A DNA stretch of 64,000 nucleotides. Origin: Axinella damicornis. Its lineage: Eukaryota > Porifera > Demospongiae > Axinellida > Axinellidae. Under the pieces are notes generated by a model. It ran no database searches. It was not told the DNA's origin and saw nothing but the letters and a program-made list of their open reading frames with translations. Numbering within the stretch: position 1 is the first letter of the stretch; every line of letters begins with the position of its first letter. Shown piece after piece: positions 52,576 through 62,300 of the stretch. The DNA lies in assembly GCA_963931865.1 (NCBI GenBank), contig OZ007515.1, positions 3,483,472-3,547,471 on the forward strand. Direction: 5' to 3'. A program made the position numbers and the translations under genes.

Positions 52576-53117
52576 GTCAAACCTTTTAGCCTAATATATA
52601 GCTACTGTATAGGGTTTTATTCACGACAGTAATCTCAACAAGATCAGCCACTTAGGATCAAAATATTGTATTTATAATAAAATAATTATTACACTGCAAT
52701 AATAATTATGAGTATTTCTGGTAATACTGTCAATTTCCGGGGTGCGATGAATCATGTCCGTACGAATTATCCATGGAATGACGCATGACATTGTGCATTA
52801 TATAATGCGCTATGCATTCAGGTTGGGTACTCCCCACTTGGCAATCAACAAAGAAGGGAGAAAAATATATATTTTGAGTGTACGATCGAACCATACGTAG
52901 CGACGAAGCGTAGTAAAGCACTTCAAGTCGAGGCGGCCGGCGTTGTAGAAACAAGTAAGCTGTCCGTGTAGCCTATACCTGTTACGTACTAAATTATTGC
53001 CTGTAGTATGCCGTGTGGTGCACATGCATGCCTCCATTCATTTTTAACAAGATTATTGTCAAGCAACTACAATATATTTATCGTGTTTACTGCATCGTGG
53101 CGGTTTGCAGGTCTAAA
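52576..53117 (+). promoter_or_regulatory. CHD 3' end and ZNFX1-A promoter with noncoding exon
   Basis: AATAAAATAATTATTA near 52676 can serve as the CHD polyadenylation signal. A noncoding exon ending at 52954 (donor GTAAGC) followed by an acceptor at 53110 (CGGTTTGCAG) would give ZNFX1-A a 156-bp 5' UTR intron, 7 nt before its ATG. Inferred from splice motifs. Confidence 0.5.
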
Positions 53118-56100
53118 ATGAGTGGGCGTCGCGGCGGTGGAGCCGGAGAGCGACGACAACCACGGCGCGACCACGGGCTTGTACCGCAAGAACATGGGCG
53201 TGGCGGCGGTGGACAGCGACGACAGCCACAGCGCGACCACAGGCCTGTACACCAAGAACATGGGCGTGGCTGGGAGAGAGACAACCATGGTCCCAGACAA
53301 GATATTAGACCCCCCCGCCCCCAGCAACGAATTCAGTACCTGGTGAGAGATGATCTCCGGAGATTGGCACAGACTGCTTCTGAAGAGGTGATCAAGTGCA
53401 TCAACGAGAATGAACCTGGCTTTATGGCAGCATACAAACACGACCGAAACTGCAACCATCCTCTCCTCCTAAAGTATCTCATCAAGATTCTATACCACCT
53501 GGTGAAAAGCAGAGAGGAGGGACTTGCTTCTCGTGTGGTGGGCCAGATCCTTAGTCAGGAAGGTGACTTTGCTCGCTTCCTCTTCCACTTAGACATCTTG
53601 CTCAAGAATATGCCTGGAGAACAGAGGCATGGCATCAGGGCAGAGAACCCACAGTACCTCAACTATCTGCTTGAGATAGGTGTCTTTGGAATTGAACGTA
53701 TCCCAGCAACGGTTGTTAGTACATTTCCCCTACTACAGCTAAAGCTCGCAATCGAGGCACTAATCAGGCAAGGTGAGTCGCTCAACGTTCTGAAACAGAG
53801 AGTAGAAGAACTTGAAGCTCGATTTGAGGCCACTCGGAATGAACTGATACGAGCAAAACAGCCACAAGAAACAACTGATGATGCTGTTGATGAACAACCA
53901 CCTGAGCATTTCACCACATTATCAGTGCTACCAACACTGGAACAAATTCAGTATCACAGGAAACCGTTCCTTCGACCCAACGTCACAAAAGGTGGCTACA
54001 AAGACTGGGATCACTACCTTGACGTACAGTTCCGGCTACTTCGCGAGGACTTTGTAGCACCCCTGCGGCATGGAATATACCAGCACTGCGAGGGCAATCC
54101 AGGCAGACGGATAAGTGAGGTGCGTATCTATAGCCATGTTCATGTGCTAGCACCTGTATGCCTCTTCTCAGGATTAGGGTTCCAGATTCGCTTTGACACT
54201 CGAAAACTTGATAGGGTCAATTGGGAACACTCAAGACGACTCATTTTTGGCTCACTCCTGTGCCTCTCGAAAGACGACTTCAAGACCATGATCTTTGCTA
54301 GTGTGGTCAAAAGTGACCCAAAGCTTCTCTCAGAAGGTGTTCTAACCATCAAGTTTGAAGCTGAAATAAACGGTTTTGAGATTGACCCTAACGATGATTT
54401 CACAATGGTTGAATCAACAGCGTATTTCGAAGCATACTGTCACATCCTCAAAGGCTTACATACAGTCTCAAAGACTGCAGACACAATGCCTTTCAAACGC
54501 TACATTGTAGAATGTAGCCTCCAGGATATCCCACCCCCACTCTACATTCGGATTACAGGCCTAGCCTCGTTCAATCTCACGAATGCACTTGGAATTAAGC
54601 GAATGAGACCTCGAGTTACCATCATTGACCGTTCTACTTGGCCCCACGTGGACGAGACAAGCTTAGACAAATCCCAGCTTGAGGCTGTCAAAATGGCCCT
54701 CACACAAGAAATAGCAGTCATCCAGGGTCCCCCAGGCACTGGAAAGACTCACATTGGTCTCAAAATTGTCCTAGCCTTCTTGCAGAACCGTACAATTTGG
54801 GATCCTAACAAAACCTCTCCCATCCTTGTTGTCTGCTACACCAACCATGCCCTAGACCAGTTCCTTGAGGGCATCAAGGAATGTCAGATAGAAGGAAAAG
54901 AGGCCAACATAGTTCGAATTGGAGGGAGATGCAAAAGTGACAAATTGGGAAATTGCGTTCTGGCAACCAAGGTTCGGGACTGCCGCTCAGAGAGATCTTT
55001 TCCAGCACACCTTTACAGAAGTTATGTTGATGCTCGCAATGAGATGTTTCGTCTCAAGGAGCGGATTGACAAGGCTGTGGAAGAGCTGGACATCAAGCCA
55101 GGGAAAATCCTAAACCTAATGACCCTTGAGGGTGTCATTCAACACAATCACAAATTCCAACTCACTAGAGGCATGCCTACTCAAATCGGAAAAGAAATCG
55201 AAGTCTGGCTTGGTCTCTGGTATCCGCCGGCAACTGATGAAGCGGCCATGAACTTGGACCAACCACTTGATGTTGATGAAGCCCTAGCTAGAGCTCTTGA
55301 ACAATCTTTGGTTGGCATTGGAGAAGCACCTGCAGATGATATTCCAGCAGCAGGTGTAGCAGGAGAGCAAGATGCAGACCCCGATGCTGTTTTGGATGAT
55401 AACCAGTTTATTGATGTCGATGAAGAAGCTAGGTTGCTGCAAGAAGAGAGGATTCTTGAAGGAGAAGAAATTGAGCTCCAGGATCAACCCCAGCCACAAG
55501 CAGGTGAAAACCCAGAAACCCAACCTCCTGATCCACAAGCTGGCCCTGGTTCGGGATGGCAAGTGGTTCAGATGAGCGACAAGGAGAGAAAAATGAAGGT
55601 TGAGAGGGGACGCCAACGCCCACCAATGAAAAGCTGTCAGGTGATGACAGTTCATGATATAAGGGTACTGAGTGAGAGGGATAAGTGGAGGCTCTATCAC
55701 TTTTGGGAGAACAAATATGTGCAACAAAAGAAGCAAGAGCTTTCAAGAGAAGCTGAGAGATACAACAACGTTTGTGAGTACTACACTGATCAACAGCACA
55801 ATCTGAATGAGCACGTGATCAAACGGGCAGATGTGATTGGTATGACGACTACTGGTGCCGCGAAACATCACTATATCCTCAAGAATATCCACCCAAAGAT
55901 AGTGATTGTTGAAGAAGCTGCAGAAGTCTTTGAATCCCACATTGTCACCTCCCTCTCTCCAAGTGTACAACAGCTTATTCTCATCGGAGACCACAAGCAA
56001 CTCAGGCCGAAACCAAACCACTATGATCTGGACAAGAATTACGGGCTAGCTGTTTCACTCTTTGAGCGGCTAGCAGACAATGGCATTCCTCTCACAACCC

Positions 56101-58733
56101 TCGAAGTGCAGCACAGAATGAGGCCTGAAATTGCTGAGCTACTACTCCAGGCAAACATCTACAGTCGCCTTGACAACGACAAGTCTGTCCTGCATTATGA
56201 CCATGTTCTTGGAATCGGAAAAGACCTGTTTTTCATCGATCACAGTGCTCCTGAAAAGAGTAACCCAGACGGTGACATGAGAAGCCATGTCAACTACCAT
56301 GAAGCAAACTTTCTGGTCGCACTCTGTCGCCACCTCCTGAAGCAAGGCTACTGTCCCAACCAGATCACACTTTTGACCATGTATCGAGGACAGCTACTGG
56401 AAATGAAACGAAAAATGCGTCGAGAAGAATTCGAAGGAGTGAGGGTCACAGCCGTTGATGACTTTCAAGGAGAAGAGAACGACATCATTCTTTTGTCACT
56501 TGTTCGAAGCAACTCTGATGGCGACATCGGATTCCTGAAAGTTGAGAATAGGATATGTGTGTCTCTCTCTCGTGCCAAAATGGGCCTGTACGTTATCGGA
56601 AACTTCTTGATGCTCCGCGACAAAGTCCAAACAGTTTGGCCCCAGATTTTAGCTCACATGGATCAGAAGGGATGTGTAGGTGCATCCCTCCCCCTGTACT
56701 GCCAGCTTCACCCAGACCAGCGATTGGCTGTGACACAGGCTGAAGATTTTAGCAAATGTCCGGAAGGAGGCTGCCTGAAGCCTTGCAGCACCCGACTTTT
56801 GTGTGGCCACACATGTCCCCGTCTATGTCATCCTTATGACAAAGAGCACAAGCTTTACAGGTGCCAAAAGCAGTGCACAAAAATTCTACCATGTGGCCAC
56901 AAGTGCAAATGCCGTTGCTACCAGTGCATTGAAAACTGCCTACCTTGCAACGAGTTGGTGAAAAAACCAAGTCCCTGCTGTGACCATGTGCTGACCATCC
57001 CATGCCACATGGACCCGTACAAAGCCCCTTGCACTTTACAGTGTAATAAACCACTTCGCTGTGGGCACTTGTGCCAGGAAATGTGTTCCCAGCCCTGCAC
57101 AGTCAAGTGCATGGTCTCAGTAGATGGTTCCCTCCCATGCGGCCACAAGGTCAAGATCAACTGCTACCGAAAGCCAGAAAGTGTCATTTGCCCAGTACCT
57201 TGCAAAACCCTCCTAGATTGTGGTCACAAGTGTTCAGGCACATGTGGAGTGTGCCAGAATGGCCGTCTGCATCGTCAGTGCCAGTTTGAATGTGGCCGTC
57301 AACTAGTCTGTGGGCACATTTGCAACTTTCCCTGCACTGCCAGCTGTCCCCCGTGTATCCACCCCTGCGACAACTACTGTGTTCACAGCCGGTGTCCAAG
57401 GAAGTGCTATGAGCCGTGTGACCCCTGCATGGAACCCTGTGAGTGGGAATGTCAGCACTTCAAATGCACATCACGATGTGGAGAGCGATGCAACCGACCT
57501 CCATGTAACCTGCCGTGCCAAAAGGTTTTACCCTGTGGCCATCCCTGCATTGGACTATGTGGAGAGACGTGCCCCAAGAAGTGTCGCATATGCAACAGGG
57601 ACGAGGTCTGTGAGATATTTTTTGGAAATGAGGATGAAGAAGATGCGAGCTTCATTGAACTGCGAGACTGTGGCCACTTCTTTGAAGTTGAAGGTCTAGA
57701 TACATGGGTAGAAACATCCAATGAAGGACGTCCCAATGAAGTTCAGTTCAAAGTCTGCCCCAAGTGCAAAACTCCAATTCGCAAGAGCCTCCGCTATGGC
57801 AATGCCATCAAGAAAACTCTGGCCGATGTAGAGCATATTAAGAGGAAGCAACTAACATTTGGGGAAGATGTGCTCAGACAAGACATCCAGAAAGTTCGAA
57901 GAGAAATAAGTACCTCAGCAAATCAAAAGCATGTTGAAGAACATCTACAGAAAATTGAGGCCGCCATCAACCCTCCCACAGATGCACAGGGAAAACAAAT
58001 ACAGCACTATCTGTTTCCGCATCATATCCATGCAATCAAGAACCAGCTCACCTTCCTCCCCAAGGTTGTCAACCTTCATGACATACTGAATCCGATATCA
58101 GCCCACAGTTGCAGGTTTTCATTTTGCACTATCCGAATTCAGGAAGTCCAGCGTGCTGTTAATGTACTGCAGGCATTCTTCATGCAAGATATCCTTTTTG
58201 TCCAGCAGCTGAATGATATTGTTTGTGAGCTGCGAAGACTGAGGTGCACAGCAAGGCTATGTGACCTTGAGTTCAAAATTGTCTCCAAGAAGTGCAGTGT
58301 TTCGAGCACTGATCAATCAAAACTCAATGAAGTTGCTGTACAAGTATTTCAAAGCAGATGCCCCAGTCAACGATTGACTCTTGAGGTCGAGGAAGATGTG
58401 AGTGCCGTCATTGCCCACTTTAACAAGCAATACAGTGTTGGTGGACTCACAAAAGCAGAGCGTGTGGAAATAGTGAAAGCTATTGGTCTCGCTAAGGGGC
58501 ATTGGTTCAAGTGCCCAAATGGTCATTTCTACTGCATTGGTGATTGTGGGGGTGCAACTGAAACAGCGAAATGCCCTGAGTGTGGAGCTAAAATTGGAGG
58601 AACTGGTCACCAACTTTTGGGAGATAACCGCCTTGCACCAGAAATGGATGGTGCTTCATATGCTGCATGGTCAACGGCTGCAAACCTGGCTAATTATGAC
58701 CCAAATGAATTTCAACGTCAATTTGGCATGTGA
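53118..58733 (+). CDS. ZNFX1: ZNFX1-like NFX1-type zinc finger RNA helicase, copy A
   Basis: A 1871-aa intronless protein of the ZNFX1 family, which acts in antiviral sensing in vertebrates and in small-RNA inheritance granules in nematodes. Start at MSGRRGGGAGERR; the open frame extends further upstream but would cross the 5' UTR acceptor. Order: Arg/Gly-rich tail with a 22-residue duplication, helical domain (AAYKHDRNCNHPLLLKYLIK), SF1/UPF1-like helicase with GPPGTGKT (537-544), VIVEEAAE, GDHKQLRPKPN, QHRMRPEIAE, VDDFQGEENDIILLSLVRS and SLSRAKMGLYV. A long insert (about 650-860) contains DEALARALEQSL, a UIM-like helix, and acidic repeats. Then about ten NFX1-type Cys/His fingers (about 1210-1500; LLCGHTCPRLCHP) and a C-terminal RZ-type finger (HWFKCPNGHFYCIGDCGG, CPECGAKIGGTGH). 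Intact. Confidence 0.93.
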   Translation: MSGRRGGGAGERRQPRRDHGLVPQEHGRGGGGQRRQPQRDHRPVHQEHGRGWERDNHGPRQDIRPPRPQQRIQYLVRDDLRRLAQTASEEVIKCINENEPGFMAAYKHDRNCNHPLLLKYLIKILYHLVKSREEGLASRVVGQILSQEGDFARFLFHLDILLKNMPGEQRHGIRAENPQYLNYLLEIGVFGIERIPATVVSTFPLLQLKLAIEALIRQGESLNVLKQRVEELEARFEATRNELIRAKQPQETTDDAVDEQPPEHFTTLSVLPTLEQIQYHRKPFLRPNVTKGGYKDWDHYLDVQFRLLREDFVAPLRHGIYQHCEGNPGRRISEVRIYSHVHVLAPVCLFSGLGFQIRFDTRKLDRVNWEHSRRLIFGSLLCLSKDDFKTMIFASVVKSDPKLLSEGVLTIKFEAEINGFEIDPNDDFTMVESTAYFEAYCHILKGLHTVSKTADTMPFKRYIVECSLQDIPPPLYIRITGLASFNLTNALGIKRMRPRVTIIDRSTWPHVDETSLDKSQLEAVKMALTQEIAVIQGPPGTGKTHIGLKIVLAFLQNRTIWDPNKTSPILVVCYTNHALDQFLEGIKECQIEGKEANIVRIGGRCKSDKLGNCVLATKVRDCRSERSFPAHLYRSYVDARNEMFRLKERIDKAVEELDIKPGKILNLMTLEGVIQHNHKFQLTRGMPTQIGKEIEVWLGLWYPPATDEAAMNLDQPLDVDEALARALEQSLVGIGEAPADDIPAAGVAGEQDADPDAVLDDNQFIDVDEEARLLQEERILEGEEIELQDQPQPQAGENPETQPPDPQAGPGSGWQVVQMSDKERKMKVERGRQRPPMKSCQVMTVHDIRVLSERDKWRLYHFWENKYVQQKKQELSREAERYNNVCEYYTDQQHNLNEHVIKRADVIGMTTTGAAKHHYILKNIHPKIVIVEEAAEVFESHIVTSLSPSVQQLILIGDHKQLRPKPNHYDLDKNYGLAVSLFERLADNGIPLTTLEVQHRMRPEIAELLLQANIYSRLDNDKSVLHYDHVLGIGKDLFFIDHSAPEKSNPDGDMRSHVNYHEANFLVALCRHLLKQGYCPNQITLLTMYRGQLLEMKRKMRREEFEGVRVTAVDDFQGEENDIILLSLVRSNSDGDIGFLKVENRICVSLSRAKMGLYVIGNFLMLRDKVQTVWPQILAHMDQKGCVGASLPLYCQLHPDQRLAVTQAEDFSKCPEGGCLKPCSTRLLCGHTCPRLCHPYDKEHKLYRCQKQCTKILPCGHKCKCRCYQCIENCLPCNELVKKPSPCCDHVLTIPCHMDPYKAPCTLQCNKPLRCGHLCQEMCSQPCTVKCMVSVDGSLPCGHKVKINCYRKPESVICPVPCKTLLDCGHKCSGTCGVCQNGRLHRQCQFECGRQLVCGHICNFPCTASCPPCIHPCDNYCVHSRCPRKCYEPCDPCMEPCEWECQHFKCTSRCGERCNRPPCNLPCQKVLPCGHPCIGLCGETCPKKCRICNRDEVCEIFFGNEDEEDASFIELRDCGHFFEVEGLDTWVETSNEGRPNEVQFKVCPKCKTPIRKSLRYGNAIKKTLADVEHIKRKQLTFGEDVLRQDIQKVRREISTSANQKHVEEHLQKIEAAINPPTDAQGKQIQHYLFPHHIHAIKNQLTFLPKVVNLHDILNPISAHSCRFSFCTIRIQEVQRAVNVLQAFFMQDILFVQQLNDIVCELRRLRCTARLCDLEFKIVSKKCSVSSTDQSKLNEVAVQVFQSRCPSQRLTLEVEEDVSAVIAHFNKQYSVGGLTKAERVEIVKAIGLAKGHWFKCPNGHFYCIGDCGGATETAKCPECGAKIGGTGHQLLGDNRLAPEMDGASYAAWSTAANLANYDPNEFQRQFGM
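53130..53277 (+). repeat. in-frame minisatellite in ZNFX1-A
   Basis: Two 66-bp units encode QPRRDHGLVPQEHGRGGG and QPQRDHRPVHQEHGRG, lengthening the Arg/Gly-rich tail. Length variation between alleles is likely. Confidence 0.8.
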
Positions 58734-59333
58734 CATCTACTGTAGCAGAGTTCGTATTGCTGACAGTGTGTGTTTACTTCATAGGCTGCTGCTGACTAGG
58801 CATAGCTACATAAACTTTGATCTGTCATGTACGTAGCATGTTATTTTTGTTCGAAGAAACATCCCGTGTAAACAACATTCTGAGAACAGTAGGGTTTGAT
58901 GAATATAACCAAATAAGGGGGTATTCATTTACGTGAGGGATTCTACCTATAATAGCCGGAAATGCGTGGCCGTCACGGGTAATTTATACGGCTGACAGCT
59001 GACGCCAGCTCAGACGGCGCTCGTCTATACAACCAATACAGGCAGCGGCACGCTGGTAAGTTCAGTGCCTAAATTTGTTGTGTGCAGAAAGCTAGTTACT
59101 TCGCACTTGGGATAGTTGCTAATTATGCTGTGAGTCATTTAGCTATACCTACTTTGGGCAACATTGCAGTAGTCTAGCTAGCTACCAACTAGCTAATTCC
59201 AACTCAATATTTTGACGATTATCGCGGTTGTTCTCTTTCGTTTCACAGTGAAGCTGCTAGCTGTTCTCACTGTACTTTCGTAACTACACTACAGTAATGT
59301 TGGGGGTAATTCGTGCGCCGAAGTATTAGCTAA
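58734..59333 (+). promoter_or_regulatory. ZNFX1-A to ZNFX1-B intergenic region
   Basis: 600 bp. GGCACGCTGGTAAGTTC gives a good donor at about 59056, suggesting a noncoding first exon for copy B. No other gene or repeat recognised. Confidence 0.45.
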
Positions 59334-62300
59334 ATGACATCGCCATATAATATCTATCGAGGACGGCAGCCGCGACGAGGCGGCCAGCCGCGTGCGTACG
59401 CATTCGCTGGAGGATTATCCAGAGCTTCAAATGAGCCTGGAAGTGGGACGGGATATCGTGGACGAGCGCGATCACCTTGGACTAGGGGAGCAGGGCGCGG
59501 AGGTGGACGTGGAAGATTTTTCAGTCGCGACAACGAAGGCAGTGGAGCCGCTCGTGACCAACACGGACCGAAGCGTGGGAGGTCCCACGTTGGATCAGGT
59601 TCAAGGGCAAACCATGGGCAAAGAATCTCGGTGGGCGACAAGGACAGATCTTGGAACATACGCAGCCTGTCTCTCAGAGAAGTGATTGCACTAAGCACGT
59701 TGCAGCCTGCTGAGCTAGTTAACAGGCTTGCTGGTGACATAAAAGCCTTGCAAATGACGTTGCAGCAGTCAAGAAAGATCAGTATACCTGTAGTGATGGA
59801 CATACTTGTTCAAATCCTTTCAAAAGTAGCTGACGAAAAAGGTGAGACGAGTAGACCACAAGCTCTCCAGATTCTTGCTGAAGCATTTAGCGAACGATGC
59901 GCAGAATTCCACCTTCAGCTCAAATTATACGTGGTCAATCTCAAAAGTCCTGCACCAAGGAATATGCCCCCAAGCTTTCCAGCTGCACAATACACTCCCC
60001 AACTCAACCTTATGAGGCTCTGCAAGCTCTTCAGAACCCTACTTGAGACTCTCTCATCCTCCACTTGGAGCTGCCTACCAGTTGATGAGCTGCTATATTC
60101 TGTCCAACAACTGAGCTTACAGCCAATGTCTGGTGTTTCTGCTACTCAGCTGCTAGAAGCAGAAAGAATTGTGGAACTTCGTGATCAAATGAGGCAGCTC
60201 AATGTTCAAGAAGAAGAAGCACCTAGACAAGAATGGGATAACTCTGAGTACAGAAAACTTCAAATACTTCCTATGTGGAATGAAGTGTGCATCAGTGATC
60301 GTCCTTGCAAGCTCCGCCCAAATATTATCAAAGGTCCATACAAGGACTGGTTGCACTACTATGATGTTCAATTTCGCCTCCTGAGAGAAGACTTTGTGGC
60401 ACCTCTCCGCAAAGGTGTGTGTGACTATCTGCAAGGAGTTCGCGGTCGCAAACTGCAGGATGTCAAGGTGTATCATGATGTGGCAATCATTGAGCCAATC
60501 TTCACCAAATCAGGGATCTGCTATACCCTTAAGTTTGACGTATCCCACATGCAACATTGCAACTGGGAACACTCCAAACGACTTCTCTTCGGCTCACTCC
60601 TCTGCTTATCACCAGACAACTTCCAGAGGGCAATCTTCTTTGCAACTGTCTCAAACCGAGAGCCTGAAATGCTGGAGAAAGGTGTACTGGAAGTGCAGTT
60701 TGAAGAGGGCTTCAGGATTCTTCCATTCTGTGGTCAATCAGTTAGGTTCACCATGGTAGAATCACTTGCCTACTTTGAGGCTAGCCGTCACATTTTACGT
60801 AGCCTTCAAACAGCAGAGGTGGACACCATGCCATTCACCAAGTATCTCATTCAGAACAAGTGTGACTCGGTTTCACCTCCGCAGTACCTCACTGATCTGG
60901 CTTCAGCGAGGTATGACTTGAACTGTCTTTATGGAACAGAGAGACCAGAGGGCTCTCAAGATCTTTCCTTTGATGTCTGTGACATTACTGAATGGCCCAG
61001 TGCAGAGGAAGTTGAGCTTGATCAGTCACAGCTTAAGGCCATCCAGATGGGCCTCACTCAAGAGATTGCTGTAATCCAGGGACCACCTGGTACAGGTAAG
61101 ACCTATATTGGGCAGAAAATAGTTGAAGCCCTCCTCAACAATCGACGACTCTGGGATCCTCAAAAGGAATCACCCATTGTGGTAATGTGCTTCACCAACC
61201 ATGCCCTGGATCAGTTTCTGGAGGGTATAACAAAACAGCCTTCCCTGAGAATAATTGACACGTCACACTTCGATGATTGGTTGGATGCAAATAGTGCACT
61301 CCAAGACCGCTTGACTGGAGTTTCCAAGACGAAATGCAAAATTGTTCGTGTTGGAGGACGATGCCAGAATGAACTCATACAGCGATTTAGCATTGGAAAT
61401 ATACGAAGGAGTGTATTTCTACCAGACCACATCCAGCATAACCTGAGGGAACTTGAAGAGGAGGTTAAGTATCCAAACCCTGCATTTGTCAAACGGTTGA
61501 AACAATACAAAGCATACCACTCCCACCAATCTTTTCCAGGCTTTGCTGAGCTTCACCAGGTCATGGACAATGATCACTGGTATCAGTTCCTTCATGGTGC
61601 ACAGACCAATGAGGAGAAACACAGGGCCCTTGAAATCTGGCTTGGGCTCAGTGAAGTAATTGAAGAGGTTATAGAGGAGCCATCAGGAATCCGTACAGAG
61701 TTTGAAGATGACATTGAAGAACATACAAATGTTGCAGCTTCTAGCAATTTCCCTCCACCATCTGAGTCTTATCCCCCACCACATTTCTTTCAAAACCCAC
61801 TCAAATATGAGAAAGCTCGTCAGCCACAACAGTTCCCTGATGAGCAGCAGGGCTCCAAAAATAAATTGGATTTCTCACAGTCAGACTTGGAAACACAATA
61901 TGCTTCAGCTGACATTGGTGATGAAGAGCAAGAGGAGCTGGTTGATATTCAAGGAGCTGCCGCTTTTGAAGAAGGAGCAAGGATGCTGGAAGCAGATGCA
62001 GAATACTATCAAAAACTGGATATGTCACGCTTTGCCACACAAACTCCATTGTTCAATGCCCCAGTGCAAGTTCCCCAGTGGGGATTTTATGATGCACAAT
62101 CAAGTGTAAGTGAAGAAACTTCAAAGCAAGTCACAATCAACTTCTCCATCAGAACTACAGAGTACGCACACATAATCCATAGTTGGGGGCGAAGCCTGCC
62201 TGAGATGACAACAGAAGAAGCAGCTCAGGTTCATGATATCCACGAATTATTATTGGAAGATCGCTGGAGGCTGTACAACCATTGGGTAGCGAAATTCCTT

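Noticed and set aside
53013..53117. Upstream extension of ZNFX1-A to an ATG at 53013
   Set aside because: A good splice acceptor (CGGTTTGCAG, ending 53110) separates this from MSGRRGGG, and the extra residues look like an intron translation.
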